From: Qingrenia yutianensis
Lineage (GTDB): Bacteria > Bacillota > Clostridia > UMGS1810
DNA length: 64,000 nt
Direction of reading: 5' to 3'
Assembly: GCF_014385105.1 (NCBI RefSeq)
Contig: NZ_JACRTE010000001.1
Span: forward strand, 1 to 64,000
Shown here: piece after piece, positions 1 to 8,567 of the stretch
Position numbering within the stretch: the stretch's first letter is position 1
Layout: every line of letters starts with the position of its first letter
Translations under genes and position numbers: made by a program
The notes under the pieces: model-generated
The model's input: only the letters and a program-made list of their open reading frames with translations
What the model was told of the DNA's origin: nothing
Databases searched by the model: none

Positions 1-522
1 TACCTGCAAATAGATGCACAGAATGATGTGTATATGGTAAATGCCGATTCGGAGAAAGCGGCGGCTGAAATTATGCAGGCCTTATCTGACGGAAAAATAA
101 GCCGCAGCGAGCTTTTAAGAAACGCCGTAAATATACTTAATGTTATTATGACAACTCCAACCTTTGAACGTTTTATTGATGGCGAGGGTATGGTAAATGA
201 GGTGGCAGATATAGAAAAGATGTCACTTTCCGAGTCGTTTTGTGATGTGAAGCCGAACAAGGAATATAAGGTAAATACCGATGAGGGCAAAATGTATGCG
301 GTACGTGCGGAGGTGTCCTCGCAGCAGCAGGAGCTTGTACAGATTCCCATAAAGGTGTATGTTAACGGAAACAGTGCCGCACTGATTATGGCACAGGGTA
401 CAGGCGGCGAAAAGAAGACCTTTATTGCCGATTTCTATATGATGAAAGGTGAAAACAAGGTAAGCTTTGACTTTACGGAGGAAAGCGCAGCAGTAAGCAA
501 AATAGACTTGTTTTCGGAATAA
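1..522 (+). CDS. Glycoside hydrolase family 3 beta-glucosidase-like protein, C-terminal part
   Basis: The frame is open from base 1, so the gene starts left of the window; 173 residues are visible. The first ~55 residues (VYMVNADSEK, then ALSDGKISRSELLRNAVNIL, then TTPTFER) look like the end of a GH3 C-terminal (alpha/beta)6-sandwich domain, where a phrase of the form 'L-DG-I---EL-R-A-NIL' is usual. The remaining ~110 residues look like a beta-rich accessory module (VYVNGNSAALI, KVSFDF). GH3 enzymes remove terminal beta-linked sugars from oligosaccharides. The nucleophile Asp and most of the fold are outside the window, so substrate cannot be judged. The GTG and ATG near bases 28-34 are internal codons, not starts. 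Confidence 0.65.
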   Translation, partial: YLQIDAQNDVYMVNADSEKAAAEIMQALSDGKISRSELLRNAVNILNVIMTTPTFERFIDGEGMVNEVADIEKMSLSESFCDVKPNKEYKVNTDEGKMYAVRAEVSSQQQELVQIPIKVYVNGNSAALIMAQGTGGEKKTFIADFYMMKGENKVSFDFTEESAAVSKIDLFSE

Positions 523-545
523 ACAGTTAAAAAGAACTGTGAAAA

Positions 546-710
546 TTATATTACGTAATCAGTTACACTGCGTCCGTCAATGTCTAAAAAGAAGTATCCT
601 TTTGTATGTATAGCGGGAAATCCTTCAGTCTTTACCAAAGCATAAGCTTTAGTCAAGCTGATTTCCAAGGGTATGGATAATTCCTGTACACTGATTGTTT
701 GTTTTTTCGT
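546..710 (-). pseudogene. Excisionase-type HTH protein remnant (no standard start codon)
   Basis: Reading on the minus strand from 710 gives 54 residues that fit the MerR-like HTH_17/excisionase domain: TISVQELS, then ISLTKAYALVK, then GFPAIHTKG and a final DYVI. In intact relatives the order is 'sVkElAe-LgiSk-kaYeLVk-eGFPai--g', so helix, recognition helix and wing are all present. A good ribosome site (AAAGGAG) lies 7 bases ahead of the frame, but the codon in the start position is ACG instead of ATG. No ATG, GTG or TTG lies nearby in frame; the only ATG is 50 codons upstream in sequence that looks non-coding. It may be a mobile-element relic that lost its start, or a gene using a rare start codon. 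Confidence 0.45.
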
Positions 711-777
711 TAAGATTCTCCTTTTGCTACAATACAACGGAATATTTGCTGTATTAAGCAGTATTTTAGTAATACAT

Positions 778-825
778 AAAAAACGTTCGGTACAAAGATG
801 CGAAATCTCTGACCGAACGTTTTTT
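778..825 (-). terminator. Rho-independent terminator of the hybrid kinase gene
   Basis: A 14-bp perfect inverted repeat (AAAAAACGTTCGGT at 778-791, its complement at 812-825) gives a hairpin with A/T tails on both sides, so it can stop transcription in either direction. It overlaps the last codons of the histidine kinase gene. Confidence 0.85.
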
Positions 826-3361
826 ATTCCTGATTTGATGCTTGTTTCGATATTGTGCAAAGCAATTCACTTATATTAAGCGGTTTCGGAACAAACCCTG
901 TCATTCCGGCGTCGGCACAGGCTTTTTTGTCGGTGTCAAACAAATTTGCCGTCATGGCTATAATCGGAACAGTTTTTGCGTCGGCTCTGTCAAGCGAGCG
1001 GATTTTTCGCGTTTCCTCCAAACCGTCCATAAACGGCATCGAAACATCGGTCAAAACAACGTTTATTGTGTCCGGCTCGGAGTTTTTAAATATTTCAAAT
1101 GCCTCCTTGCCGTTATACGCTCTGATTACATTTGCGCCGGCGTCAGTTAGGATATACTCGGCAATTTCCATATTCAGTTCGTTATCCTCTGCCAAGAGTA
1201 CGGTAAGACCTTCGATTGACGCAGAACTGCCCTGCATGCTACTCTTTTCGACGTGAGCTTCGGCATATTTATACGGAATTTTTATTTCAAACTTCGTACC
1301 CTTGCCTTTCTCGCTTTCCACGCTGATTTCGCCGCCGAGCTTTTTCACCAGCTTTTGGACGATGGGCAGTCCCAGACCGACTCCGCCGGAGCTGCTGATA
1401 ACGAAATCGTTTTCTTGAGCAAAGGGCTCAAACATCTTTTTCTGAAATTCCTTGCTCATACCGATGCCGTTATCTTCGCAGACAAAGCGGACATCGGCAA
1501 ATCCGGCATTGCTTTTGCTCGGTGTTTCGCTGACCGAAATTTTTACCGTTCCGTTTTCTTTGTTGTATTTGATTGCATTTGTGATAATATTCATCATTAT
1601 CTGCCGCAGATACAGCGAATTTCCGACAAGCATCTTATCTCCGGTGTCAAGGTGAAGCAGCTCTAACTTTATTCCTCTCGCTTTCGCACGCTCATCTGTC
1701 AGCAGGGTCATATTCCGGACCTCCTCGTCAAGGCTGAAAACGGACTTTATGTCAGTTTCAGTGGCATTGTCGGAGTCTATTTTATTTAATGTGAGAATAT
1801 CGTTGACAAGATCAAGAAGATATTCCGCCGCCATACGCGACTTACCGCGGCACTCTGCCAAAACCTTTATATCGGATTTGTTCCTGTCGGCAATTTCCAA
1901 CATTCCGAGTATTACGTTGATTGGTGTGCGTATGTCGTGGCTTATACGGCGGAGAAATTCCGTCTTGCTTTGGTTTGCCGCCTGCTCATTCCGTATTGCC
2001 TTTTCAAGCCTTTGCTGATATTCAAGCTCGGATTTTTTCTGTGCGTTTATGCTCTTTCGTGCCAGAATAAATGTGACAATCGAACCGTTTTCATCGAATT
2101 TATGCGGAATGATTTTATCGTTAAGCCATTCGCCGGTGACATCCCTGTAATCATATTCGATATATTCAGCCGTGTTAAGCCGTGCGTTTAAGGTTGATAT
2201 TTCGTAAAAATGCAAAAATCCGTCCCGATATTTTTTGTCTATATGACGGAAAAAGTTATCCCGTGTATCGTCGTTTATCGAACCGGTATCGGGAACATTA
2301 TCGCAATTATCCGGTCGTTTCAGCAAGACGTATTTTTCGTTTTTTAAATCTACTAAAACAGTCATAATGTAAACGTGACTGATTGCCTGTATAATTTCAT
2401 ATTGTTTTGCAGCTTCGCGGTTGTGGTTGTTTTCCATTCGTATATGCAGAATTATTATAAGAAAGGCAAACAAAAAATAAATACAAATTACAACAAGTAT
2501 GGTAACTCCGCAGGGGATGAAAATGGTTTCAGCCGGATAAAAAGCGTAAATATCGTAATTGCGGTATCTTGCACTGCCGCCGTAATAAAGCTTTCCGTCG
2601 CTGCGAAAGCGGATAAAATTCGTTCCTTTTTGGGCTGTATCTATGCAGGAAAGCTCCGCAACATCGGATTTTTCCAAACCGCTGTCCTTGGTGTTGGAAG
2701 CGATGATTGCATCACCCTCCGTGATAAACAGGGAACCCCGTAAATTGGTTTCGTTTGCGGCCAAAAGGTTGCTGACAGAAGAACGGTGAAAACCCAGCAA
2801 CTCATCATTCTGCCGAATTACACAGAAAACAAGACCTTTTTCGTCATGCCTTGCCGCAGCGGCAATGTCGTATGTTACGCCGTCTTGTTTAATTCTTGCC
2901 GCATAAATTTTTTTCGGAAAATCAAGTATAGCGGAAACGGCAGACAATTCGATTTCATCTTTCCAGTCGTCGTAACTCATCGTAATCGGGGAATATACCA
3001 AATCAGGTTTCAGATTGCCGTCCAATAACAAAACACAATCAAGTCTTTGGCTGTTGCAATACTGTTTCAAAAAATCGTTTCTTATGTTTTCCGCAAGCAG
3101 CGGAAGATCCGCACCGATACCTTCCGCCTGTTCTGTCAGGCGCACGAGACTTTTTGTTTCGTCCGTGGCGAGAAAATCGCTGTAATCACTGCACTGCTTT
3201 TTAAGATCGCTTATGTTTCGCTCCATTGTGTCGTGCGCCTCGTTCAGACTGTACGGAATGCTGAAGCAAAGCGCTCCCGTCAAAAGAACAATACCTATGA
3301 GAATGAGAAACGTTACCAAAAAATAATTTTGCTTTACAAATATAAACGGATTATTTTTCAC
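824..3361 (-). CDS. Membrane hybrid sensor histidine kinase with receiver domain
   Basis: 845 residues. Transmembrane segments at about 13-35 and 280-307 enclose a ~245-residue extracytoplasmic sensor region. A PAS-like linker (~320-440) and a coiled stretch lead into HisKA with the phospho-accepting His475 (RRISHDIRTP). The ATPase domain shows the N box (NIITNAIKYN, 591-600), G1 box (EDNGIGM, 629-635) and G2 box (GGVGLGLP, 659-666). A C-terminal receiver domain (718-840) has acidic residues AEDN, phospho-acceptor Asp772 (TDVSMPFMDG) and Lys826 (VPKP). Hybrid kinases normally pass phosphate His-Asp-His-Asp through an HPt protein; one is encoded at 5961-6314. The start overlaps the upstream lipoprotein gene by 11 bases, implying translational coupling and joint sensing. 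Confidence 0.93.
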   Translation of the reverse strand: MKNNPFIFVKQNYFLVTFLILIGIVLLTGALCFSIPYSLNEAHDTMERNISDLKKQCSDYSDFLATDETKSLVRLTEQAEGIGADLPLLAENIRNDFLKQYCNSQRLDCVLLLDGNLKPDLVYSPITMSYDDWKDEIELSAVSAILDFPKKIYAARIKQDGVTYDIAAAARHDEKGLVFCVIRQNDELLGFHRSSVSNLLAANETNLRGSLFITEGDAIIASNTKDSGLEKSDVAELSCIDTAQKGTNFIRFRSDGKLYYGGSARYRNYDIYAFYPAETIFIPCGVTILVVICIYFLFAFLIIILHIRMENNHNREAAKQYEIIQAISHVYIMTVLVDLKNEKYVLLKRPDNCDNVPDTGSINDDTRDNFFRHIDKKYRDGFLHFYEISTLNARLNTAEYIEYDYRDVTGEWLNDKIIPHKFDENGSIVTFILARKSINAQKKSELEYQQRLEKAIRNEQAANQSKTEFLRRISHDIRTPINVILGMLEIADRNKSDIKVLAECRGKSRMAAEYLLDLVNDILTLNKIDSDNATETDIKSVFSLDEEVRNMTLLTDERAKARGIKLELLHLDTGDKMLVGNSLYLRQIMMNIITNAIKYNKENGTVKISVSETPSKSNAGFADVRFVCEDNGIGMSKEFQKKMFEPFAQENDFVISSSGGVGLGLPIVQKLVKKLGGEISVESEKGKGTKFEIKIPYKYAEAHVEKSSMQGSSASIEGLTVLLAEDNELNMEIAEYILTDAGANVIRAYNGKEAFEIFKNSEPDTINVVLTDVSMPFMDGLEETRKIRSLDRADAKTVPIIAMTANLFDTDKKACADAGMTGFVPKPLNISELLCTISKQASNQE

Positions 3362-4163
3362 TGCTCAAACCTCCATTAAGTGCATAGTCTGCGTCTATAT
3401 CGTATTTTTCGATAATGCTCTTGATCGTTCCGTCGCAGCGCATTTCATCTAAAACGGCAGACAGCTCCCCGACAGTTTTGTTATCGGCGTCCTTTTTGAA
3501 AGCCACTCCGAGCTCCGAGGCAAGCAGAACGCCGTCGATAATGTGAAAATCGCCGTTTATGTCCTTCATATAATCGCGGAAAGCCGTTTCGTGTCCCGCT
3601 GCCGCGTCAACATATCCTTTTTTCAGTGCGGCAAATACATTGGTCATGCTCGGAAAACTGTACACCTTATTTACGCAGACACCGTCAACCGAGTCCGTTA
3701 AGAAAAGCTTTTCCGGTTTTGAGGCATTCTGAACTGCAATGTTTTTTCCGTTCAGATCTGCAAAAGTATGTATGCCGCTTGAGGAATTGACCACAACGAC
3801 CTGTCTGCTGTGCAGATACGGTCCCGCCCAGGTATAATCGTTCTCTCTGCCGTTCATGGAAAAGCTTCCCCAAAGGCAGTCAACCGAGCCGTCATCTAAA
3901 AACGAGTCCTTGTTCTGCCAGGTAATTTGCTTAAATTCGGGCTTCATTTTAAGCTTTTTGCATGCCTCTACGGCAATTTCAACATCAATTCCGGCGAAAT
4001 TTCCGCTGTCATCCATATAAAAATAAGGCGGATAGATGTCGCTGCCGATTGTAAGTGCCGGCAGCTCCGAATTTTCGCTTTTCTTATTTTCCGCACAGCC
4101 GGAAAAAAGAAAAATGACTGATATAAGTAAAAATACGGTGAAATTTTTGAGCTTTATATTCAT
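3351..4163 (-). CDS. Periplasmic amino-acid-type binding lipoprotein (SBP_bac_3)
   Basis: 270 residues. An N-terminal signal with lipobox (FLFSGC, Cys23) predicts a lipid-anchored extracellular protein. The mature part has the family-3 solute-binding pattern: an opening 'LTIGSDIYPPYFYMD', 'GNFAGIDVEIAVEACKKL', a hinge around 'DCLWGSFSMNGREN', and 'YVDAAAGHETAF'. Such proteins bind polar amino acids or similar small molecules. No permease or ATPase gene lies nearby; the next gene is a hybrid histidine kinase overlapping by 11 bases. A role as ligand-binding co-sensor rather than in transport is therefore inferred, comparable to BvgS/EvgS-type kinases that carry such domains fused. Ribosome site AAAGGAG precedes the ATG. 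Confidence 0.85.
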   Translation of the reverse strand: MNIKLKNFTVFLLISVIFLFSGCAENKKSENSELPALTIGSDIYPPYFYMDDSGNFAGIDVEIAVEACKKLKMKPEFKQITWQNKDSFLDDGSVDCLWGSFSMNGRENDYTWAGPYLHSRQVVVVNSSSGIHTFADLNGKNIAVQNASKPEKLFLTDSVDGVCVNKVYSFPSMTNVFAALKKGYVDAAAGHETAFRDYMKDINGDFHIIDGVLLASELGVAFKKDADNKTVGELSAVLDEMRCDGTIKSIIEKYDIDADYALNGGLSSEK

Positions 4164-4208
4164 GTGCGTTCTCCTTTTCTCGAAGAGCTTATTATAATAT
4201 AACTATAT

Positions 4209-4237
4209 ATTATAACGTAAAAATGAGTAAAAATCAA
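4209..4237 (-). promoter_or_regulatory. Promoter for the lipoprotein-kinase operon
   Basis: Minus strand: TTGATT, 17-base spacer, TATAAT, about 45 bases ahead of the lipoprotein start. Confidence 0.6.
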
Positions 4238-4393
4238 GCATGAAAACAGGAGATAAAACGACTTTTCTGATACCGTCCGCCGATGAGAAAATCTTGACTT
4301 TTGCCGGGTTTTGAATTATAATATAATAGTGGTTTTGTACATATTTACAGAATGTAATGTAACAAAAGTTTAACATAAAATTTGCGAAAGGAC

Positions 4394-4422
4394 TTGACAA
4401 GTGCTATGAGTTGCGCCAAAAT
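4394..4422 (+). promoter_or_regulatory. Candidate promoter for the membrane GGDEF gene
   Basis: A perfect TTGACA (4394-4399) is followed after 17 bases by a weak -10 (CAAAAT). The tetranucleotide repeat begins one base later, so it would sit at the start of the transcript. Confidence 0.4.
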
Positions 4423-4467
4423 CATACATACATACATACATACATACATACATACATACATACATAC
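4423..4467 (+). repeat. (CATA)11 tetranucleotide repeat in a gene leader
   Basis: 45 bases of uninterrupted CATA units (11 full copies plus one base) between the candidate promoter and a terminator-like hairpin, upstream of a diguanylate cyclase gene. Perfect tetranucleotide tracts of this length are prone to slipped-strand changes in copy number. Confidence 0.95.
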
Positions 4468-4510
4468 GCTGCAACTATACACTTTTTCTATGCTCGCTGC
4501 TGAATCCGGA

Positions 4511-4560
4511 GGTGCGCTTTCTTTTGGGTTGCCCCAAAGAAAAATGCGCCTCTTTTTCCT
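4511..4560 (+). terminator. Terminator-like hairpin in the GGDEF gene leader
   Basis: Arms 4511-4528 and 4533-4550 pair over 18 positions with two mismatches and a few G-T pairs, loop TTGC, followed by TCTTTTTCCTTT. It lies between the CATA repeat and the gene start at 4641, so it may act as a terminator or attenuator. Within 4164-4640 the other items seen are the two promoters and the repeat; no gene is supported there. Confidence 0.6.
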
Positions 4561-4640
4561 TTGCGGCAAAGAGTGCCTGATTCCGCTTCGGTGTGTAGGT
4601 AAACAAGGAATGAACTTAAAAACAAGGTAGGAGGATGGAC

Positions 4641-5792
4641 ATGCAGACGCTGCTTTATTCGGAGATCAATATTTTCAGTATTATTGCGCTGTTTACCGTT
4701 ATGTTCAATTCTTCGGTATTAGGTGTTGACACAAAAAATAAGAACCGACTGTTTTCGTGTTCCGCCTGCTTTGCGGCTATGTCATGCATCTGTGATTTTC
4801 TGTGGGAAATGAGCGCAGGCGGATATCTGCTTCTCTCGCGGTCGGCGGCGGTGTTGGTGAATACAATGTATTTTATATGCTATGCACTGTCGTTTTGCTG
4901 CTGGTTTTTGTATATTGAGTCTATATCCGAGTCAAAAATATTCAAACGAAAAAAGAGAGCGTATATAGCGTTTTTACCGCTTGCAGTGCTGGTTATACTG
5001 CTTGCGGCATCAGTGTTTACAGGGTGCGTATTTTCGATAGACGAAAACCTTAATTACACGAGAGGACCGCTGTTCTTTATGCAGGTAGTCTTATCCTACG
5101 GATATATTGTCGCTGCCGTTATCAGAATACTGTACGATGTAATCGGCAGAAAAAATAAGCTTGTATGGGACAACATTATTTTTGCTGCCGTTTTTGCGGT
5201 GCCCATAATTTCTGCTTCAACGCTTCAGGCGTTCTTTCCGGAATTGCCGATCGCCTGCCTCGGAATCGTTTTAGCGTTTATGAATGTATATGTCTATTCG
5301 CTTAAAGTGCATGTTTCCGTTGATATGCTCACCGGGATCGCCAACCGACACAAGCTTATGAATGAACTTGAGGATAAGATATCTTCGCTGAAAAAGGACG
5401 AGAAACTCTATTTTCTTTTTCTCGATATTGATTCTTTTAAGCAGATAAACGATGCTTTTGGGCATCACGAAGGCGATAATGCATTAAAATCGGTAGCGAC
5501 TGTGCTGAAGACTTTGTGCAAAACAACAGGCGGTTTTTGCGCACGGTACGGCGGCGATGAATTTGCGGTTATACAGGTTCTGAAAAAAAGCGGAGATATA
5601 AAGAGAATTAAAAAGAATATCTACGATTCGGTAGAAAAAATAACGGATAAAAATTCGGCATATTCTTTAAGCGTCAGCATAGGCTGCGCACAGCACACAA
5701 GCGAAACCGAGAGTGTTCAAGAGCTTATTTCACGTGCTGACAGCAATATGTACAGCAAGAAAATGCAGAGAAAAGAAAAAGTAAAATTGTAA
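4641..5792 (+). CDS. Membrane-bound diguanylate cyclase (GGDEF)
   Basis: 383 residues. The first ~225 residues hold about seven hydrophobic segments forming a membrane sensor of unassigned type. The C-terminal GGDEF domain begins at VDMLTGIANR and contains the metal-binding FLDIDSFKQIND, then an intact active site RYGGDEF (about residues 302-308) and a later SLSVSIGCA strand. It should make c-di-GMP from two GTP. No RxxD product-inhibition site is seen in the usual place. The ATG at 4641 is preferred over the one at 4635 because AGGAGG lies 6 bases before 4641 but abuts 4635. It is divergent from the lipoprotein-kinase operon. Confidence 0.88.
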   Translation: MQTLLYSEINIFSIIALFTVMFNSSVLGVDTKNKNRLFSCSACFAAMSCICDFLWEMSAGGYLLLSRSAAVLVNTMYFICYALSFCCWFLYIESISESKIFKRKKRAYIAFLPLAVLVILLAASVFTGCVFSIDENLNYTRGPLFFMQVVLSYGYIVAAVIRILYDVIGRKNKLVWDNIIFAAVFAVPIISASTLQAFFPELPIACLGIVLAFMNVYVYSLKVHVSVDMLTGIANRHKLMNELEDKISSLKKDEKLYFLFLDIDSFKQINDAFGHHEGDNALKSVATVLKTLCKTTGGFCARYGGDEFAVIQVLKKSGDIKRIKKNIYDSVEKITDKNSAYSLSVSIGCAQHTSETESVQELISRADSNMYSKKMQRKEKVKL

Positions 5793-5960
5793 ACCGCAGG
5801 GGCTTTTTCGCTTTTGAGGGAATATTATTTTTCAAAACCTATTCCGGCAGGGAAATATGAGGAAATGATTAAATGCGCAGAGTATTTGAAAATATAATTT
5901 ATTGAAAAACGGTGCATTGCACAACCAACATTAACGGCATACAGCGGAGTTTTTTGAAGT

Positions 5961-6314
5961 TTAAGAAAGCAGAGCCGCCGATTGAACGATTTTGTTATAT
6001 TCCTGTTCCAGACCGGCAAATTCAGCCTTTGCGGGTTCTGTTTCTTTGCGGCGCAGCATCTCGGTAACGGCGGAGGATTTTTCAAAGAGTCTGTCAAAAC
6101 CAAGATTGGAGCAGATGCCTTTTAGTGTATGAGCCGCATAAAAAGCGCTTTCGGCATCGTCTTTTTCCAGTGCGGTCTTTAGCGTGCGGAAACTTTCATC
6201 CGACAAAAATTTCAGAACAAACCGCGTCAATATGGCGCTGTTGTTTCCGAACCGTTTTGCAACACTTTGAAAATCGGAACCGATTGCATTATAAAATTCC
6301 TCTGTTTTATCCAT
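5961..6314 (-). CDS. Stand-alone HPt phosphotransfer protein
   Basis: 117 residues, all-helical. The motif AAHTLKGICSNLG contains the phospho-accepting His62 in the usual HPt setting (H-LKG-s-nlG). HPt proteins shuttle phosphate between a hybrid kinase receiver and a second response regulator. It is the last gene after the GGDEF-REC-HD-GYP gene (14-base gap, ribosome site GAAGGAG), and the hybrid kinase lies about 2.6 kb away. This makes it the natural relay between receiver Asp772 of the kinase and receiver Asp365 of its operon partner; that pairing is inferred from position. Confidence 0.9.
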   Translation of the reverse strand: MDKTEEFYNAIGSDFQSVAKRFGNNSAILTRFVLKFLSDESFRTLKTALEKDDAESAFYAAHTLKGICSNLGFDRLFEKSSAVTEMLRRKETEPAKAEFAGLEQEYNKIVQSAALLS

Positions 6315-6328
6315 AATATTTCTCCTTC

Positions 6329-8308
6329 TTATCCATAAATATCAAGCGTGAGTTTTTCTTTTATATCTTTCAGACACTCTATTAAGATCGGGTTGAAGCA
6401 GCCGCAGTCCCCGCGAGATATCATTTCCAGCGCAGTTTCACCCGGAATTGCCTTTTTATAGCTGCGGTCATTCACCAGAGCGTCATACACATCGGCAATG
6501 CCGACCACTTGTGCGGCAAGGGGAATATCATCTCCGCGAAGACCGTCGGGATAGCCCTTTCCATCGTAACGTTCATGGTGGTAACGGCAAATTTGGATGG
6601 CAATCTTCAGCAAAGGTTCATTCTGAAAGGATGCGAGTTCTCCCCTATGGAGTATTTTCTCACCCAAAACCGCATGTTCTTTCATTATTTCGTATTCCTT
6701 TGCAGTAAGCTTGCCGGGTTTATTTAAGATTGCGGGATCGATCAGCACTTTACCGATGTCGTGCAGCGAGGACGCAACCGAAATATTGCGGCAGTCCTGC
6801 CACGAAAGACCGTATTTATCTGTTTTTAAATTCAACCGTTCCAAAAGCATTATTGTGATCTTTCGTAAGTTCTGAATATGTGGAATGCTTTCACTGTTAA
6901 TGCAGCCGACAACATTGCTGAGAATATCAATCATAATTCGGTTGTTTTTTTCACGGCTGTTGATCTGCTCGGCGAGCATGGAAAGCATTCTTCGTTGTTT
7001 TGCGTAAAGAAACGCGATATTCTGAATCCGACGTTTCACTACATTTGCGTCAAACGGACGGTGAATATAATCCGAAACTCCCATATTGAACGCCTTTTTG
7101 AGATTTTCTTCGGAATCATCGGCGGTAATCATAATTACCGGTATGTCTTCAAGATAACCTTTCTCCTTCATCTGTGAAAGAACCTCAAAACCATTCATTT
7201 CCGGCATAATAATATCCAATAAAACAGCCGAGATTTTTGTGCCGTATTTGTCGAGCATCCGGAGACATTGTCTGCCGCTGCTTGCCTCTGCCAGGGCATA
7301 AGTGCCGATAAGCATTTCTTTTAACAGTTCGCGGTTGAACTCGGAGTCATCCACAATCAGCACGAGCTGTTTTTCCGTATTTTCTTCTGTAATTTCCGTG
7401 GGAATCTTGGCAAGCCGCCGTTCCGTCATCACTTTATTTTTGTGATTTTTGGCAAGGTACATGACGCGGTCAGCGCGGTATACTGCGTTCTCTAAAACTC
7501 CGCCGTTTTCAATTACTCCGCCCACACTTACGGAAAGCCGCATATTGCCCAAACTCCGGTGACGGACAGAACTTATTGCAGTTCGTATCCTCTCCAGGGT
7601 ATTTTCAAGGTTGTCGACAGAAACGTCGGGCATAATAATTAAAAATTCGTCGCCGCCGTAACGGATCAGCATATCGTTTTTCGAAAGGTTCTCCCTGATA
7701 ATTCTTGAGGTTTCCGAAAGGGCAAGATCTCCCGTATTATGACCGTATGTGTCGTTGAAGATCTTAAAATCATCAATATCTATGATGGCAACACCACCGT
7801 TCATGCGGAGGTTTTTGAGATTTGTTTCGTAATAGTCACGGTTGTAAGTGCCGGTTATATTGTCATGTCTGAACTCGTCTTTCATATGTCGTATTGTTTT
7901 GTGATAGTAATCGGCAATGCGGCTGAAATCAATGATTGAAAGTATAGCTGCCTCCGGATTTTCGGAGGAAGTAAAAATGAGCTCCTTATATCCTTTCTGC
8001 TCTTTGCCGGGAATTTTTCCGCCGTAAACACGATATTTTCCGTCAGCTGACAAAGCCATCTTTATATTTTCAAGACTTAACGCACGCTCCAACTCGTCTT
8101 TTCGTCCGGAAACTGAGTAATTTCCCGCAAAACGGTCGGCAAATGCATTCCAACTTTGTTCACCGTATGGTGATGTTTGCGTTGCTGAGGTAAAAACCGT
8201 TGTATATTTACCGGTTCTGAAATCAATTTCAAAAACCGATTCTATAACGTTTTTTGCGGAGTCGCAAAGTATTTTTTGAATATGGTTCTCCATGCCTTGA
8301 TTCGCCAC
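6329..8308 (-). CDS. GGDEF-REC-HD-GYP protein: c-di-GMP synthase and phosphodiesterase with receiver
   Basis: 659 residues. An N-terminal ~145-residue PAS-like region precedes a GGDEF domain (IIDIDDFKIFND; intact RYGGDEF, motif at 218-222). Next is a receiver domain (LIVDDSEFN; phospho-acceptor Asp365 in LLDIIMPEMNG) in which the usual KPF is HRPFD, so the conserved Lys is Arg417. The C-terminal HD-GYP domain has SSLHDIGK (His516-Asp517) and HHERYDGKGYP (577-587), the complete catalytic signature for c-di-GMP hydrolysis. Synthesis and breakdown thus sit either side of one phosphorylation switch. The GTG start at 8308 has a weak ribosome site; the ATG at 8293 is an alternative. Followed by the HPt gene in one unit. 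Confidence 0.92.
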   Translation of the reverse strand: MANQGMENHIQKILCDSAKNVIESVFEIDFRTGKYTTVFTSATQTSPYGEQSWNAFADRFAGNYSVSGRKDELERALSLENIKMALSADGKYRVYGGKIPGKEQKGYKELIFTSSENPEAAILSIIDFSRIADYYHKTIRHMKDEFRHDNITGTYNRDYYETNLKNLRMNGGVAIIDIDDFKIFNDTYGHNTGDLALSETSRIIRENLSKNDMLIRYGGDEFLIIMPDVSVDNLENTLERIRTAISSVRHRSLGNMRLSVSVGGVIENGGVLENAVYRADRVMYLAKNHKNKVMTERRLAKIPTEITEENTEKQLVLIVDDSEFNRELLKEMLIGTYALAEASSGRQCLRMLDKYGTKISAVLLDIIMPEMNGFEVLSQMKEKGYLEDIPVIMITADDSEENLKKAFNMGVSDYIHRPFDANVVKRRIQNIAFLYAKQRRMLSMLAEQINSREKNNRIMIDILSNVVGCINSESIPHIQNLRKITIMLLERLNLKTDKYGLSWQDCRNISVASSLHDIGKVLIDPAILNKPGKLTAKEYEIMKEHAVLGEKILHRGELASFQNEPLLKIAIQICRYHHERYDGKGYPDGLRGDDIPLAAQVVGIADVYDALVNDRSYKKAIPGETALEMISRGDCGCFNPILIECLKDIKEKLTLDIYG

Positions 8309-8332
8309 GCTTTCATATTGATTTTTAAGTAT

Positions 8333-8360
8333 ATTATATCACAAAATTCGGAAAGGTCAA
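8333..8360 (-). promoter_or_regulatory. Promoter for the GGDEF-REC-HD-GYP / HPt operon
   Basis: Minus strand: TTGACC, 16 bases, TATAAT, ending about 25 bases ahead of the start codon. Nothing else was recognised in 8361-8567. Confidence 0.65.
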
Positions 8361-8567
8361 AAGAGTTTTTGGAAAAAATGTGCATATAAATTGGCACATC
8401 TATGCCAATGACAAGAAAAATATTATGTGTTATAATAACTAGTACACCGGCAGCAAGTATAAAAGGGATATTATAAATTGTCAAATATCATTGACACGGA
8501 AAAGTTAATTGCCAATTTTAAATTTACATATTTTTATCGTTTTCAACAATACTGTCACAACGCTGTA

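Noticed and set aside
3351..4163. Part of an amino-acid ABC importer.
   Set aside because: No permease or ATPase gene is nearby, and the gene overlaps a histidine kinase gene.
4345..4630. Frames encoding (MYVC)n or (HTYI)n repeats.
   Set aside because: They are the CATA repeat translated in either direction; no credible start or conserved region.
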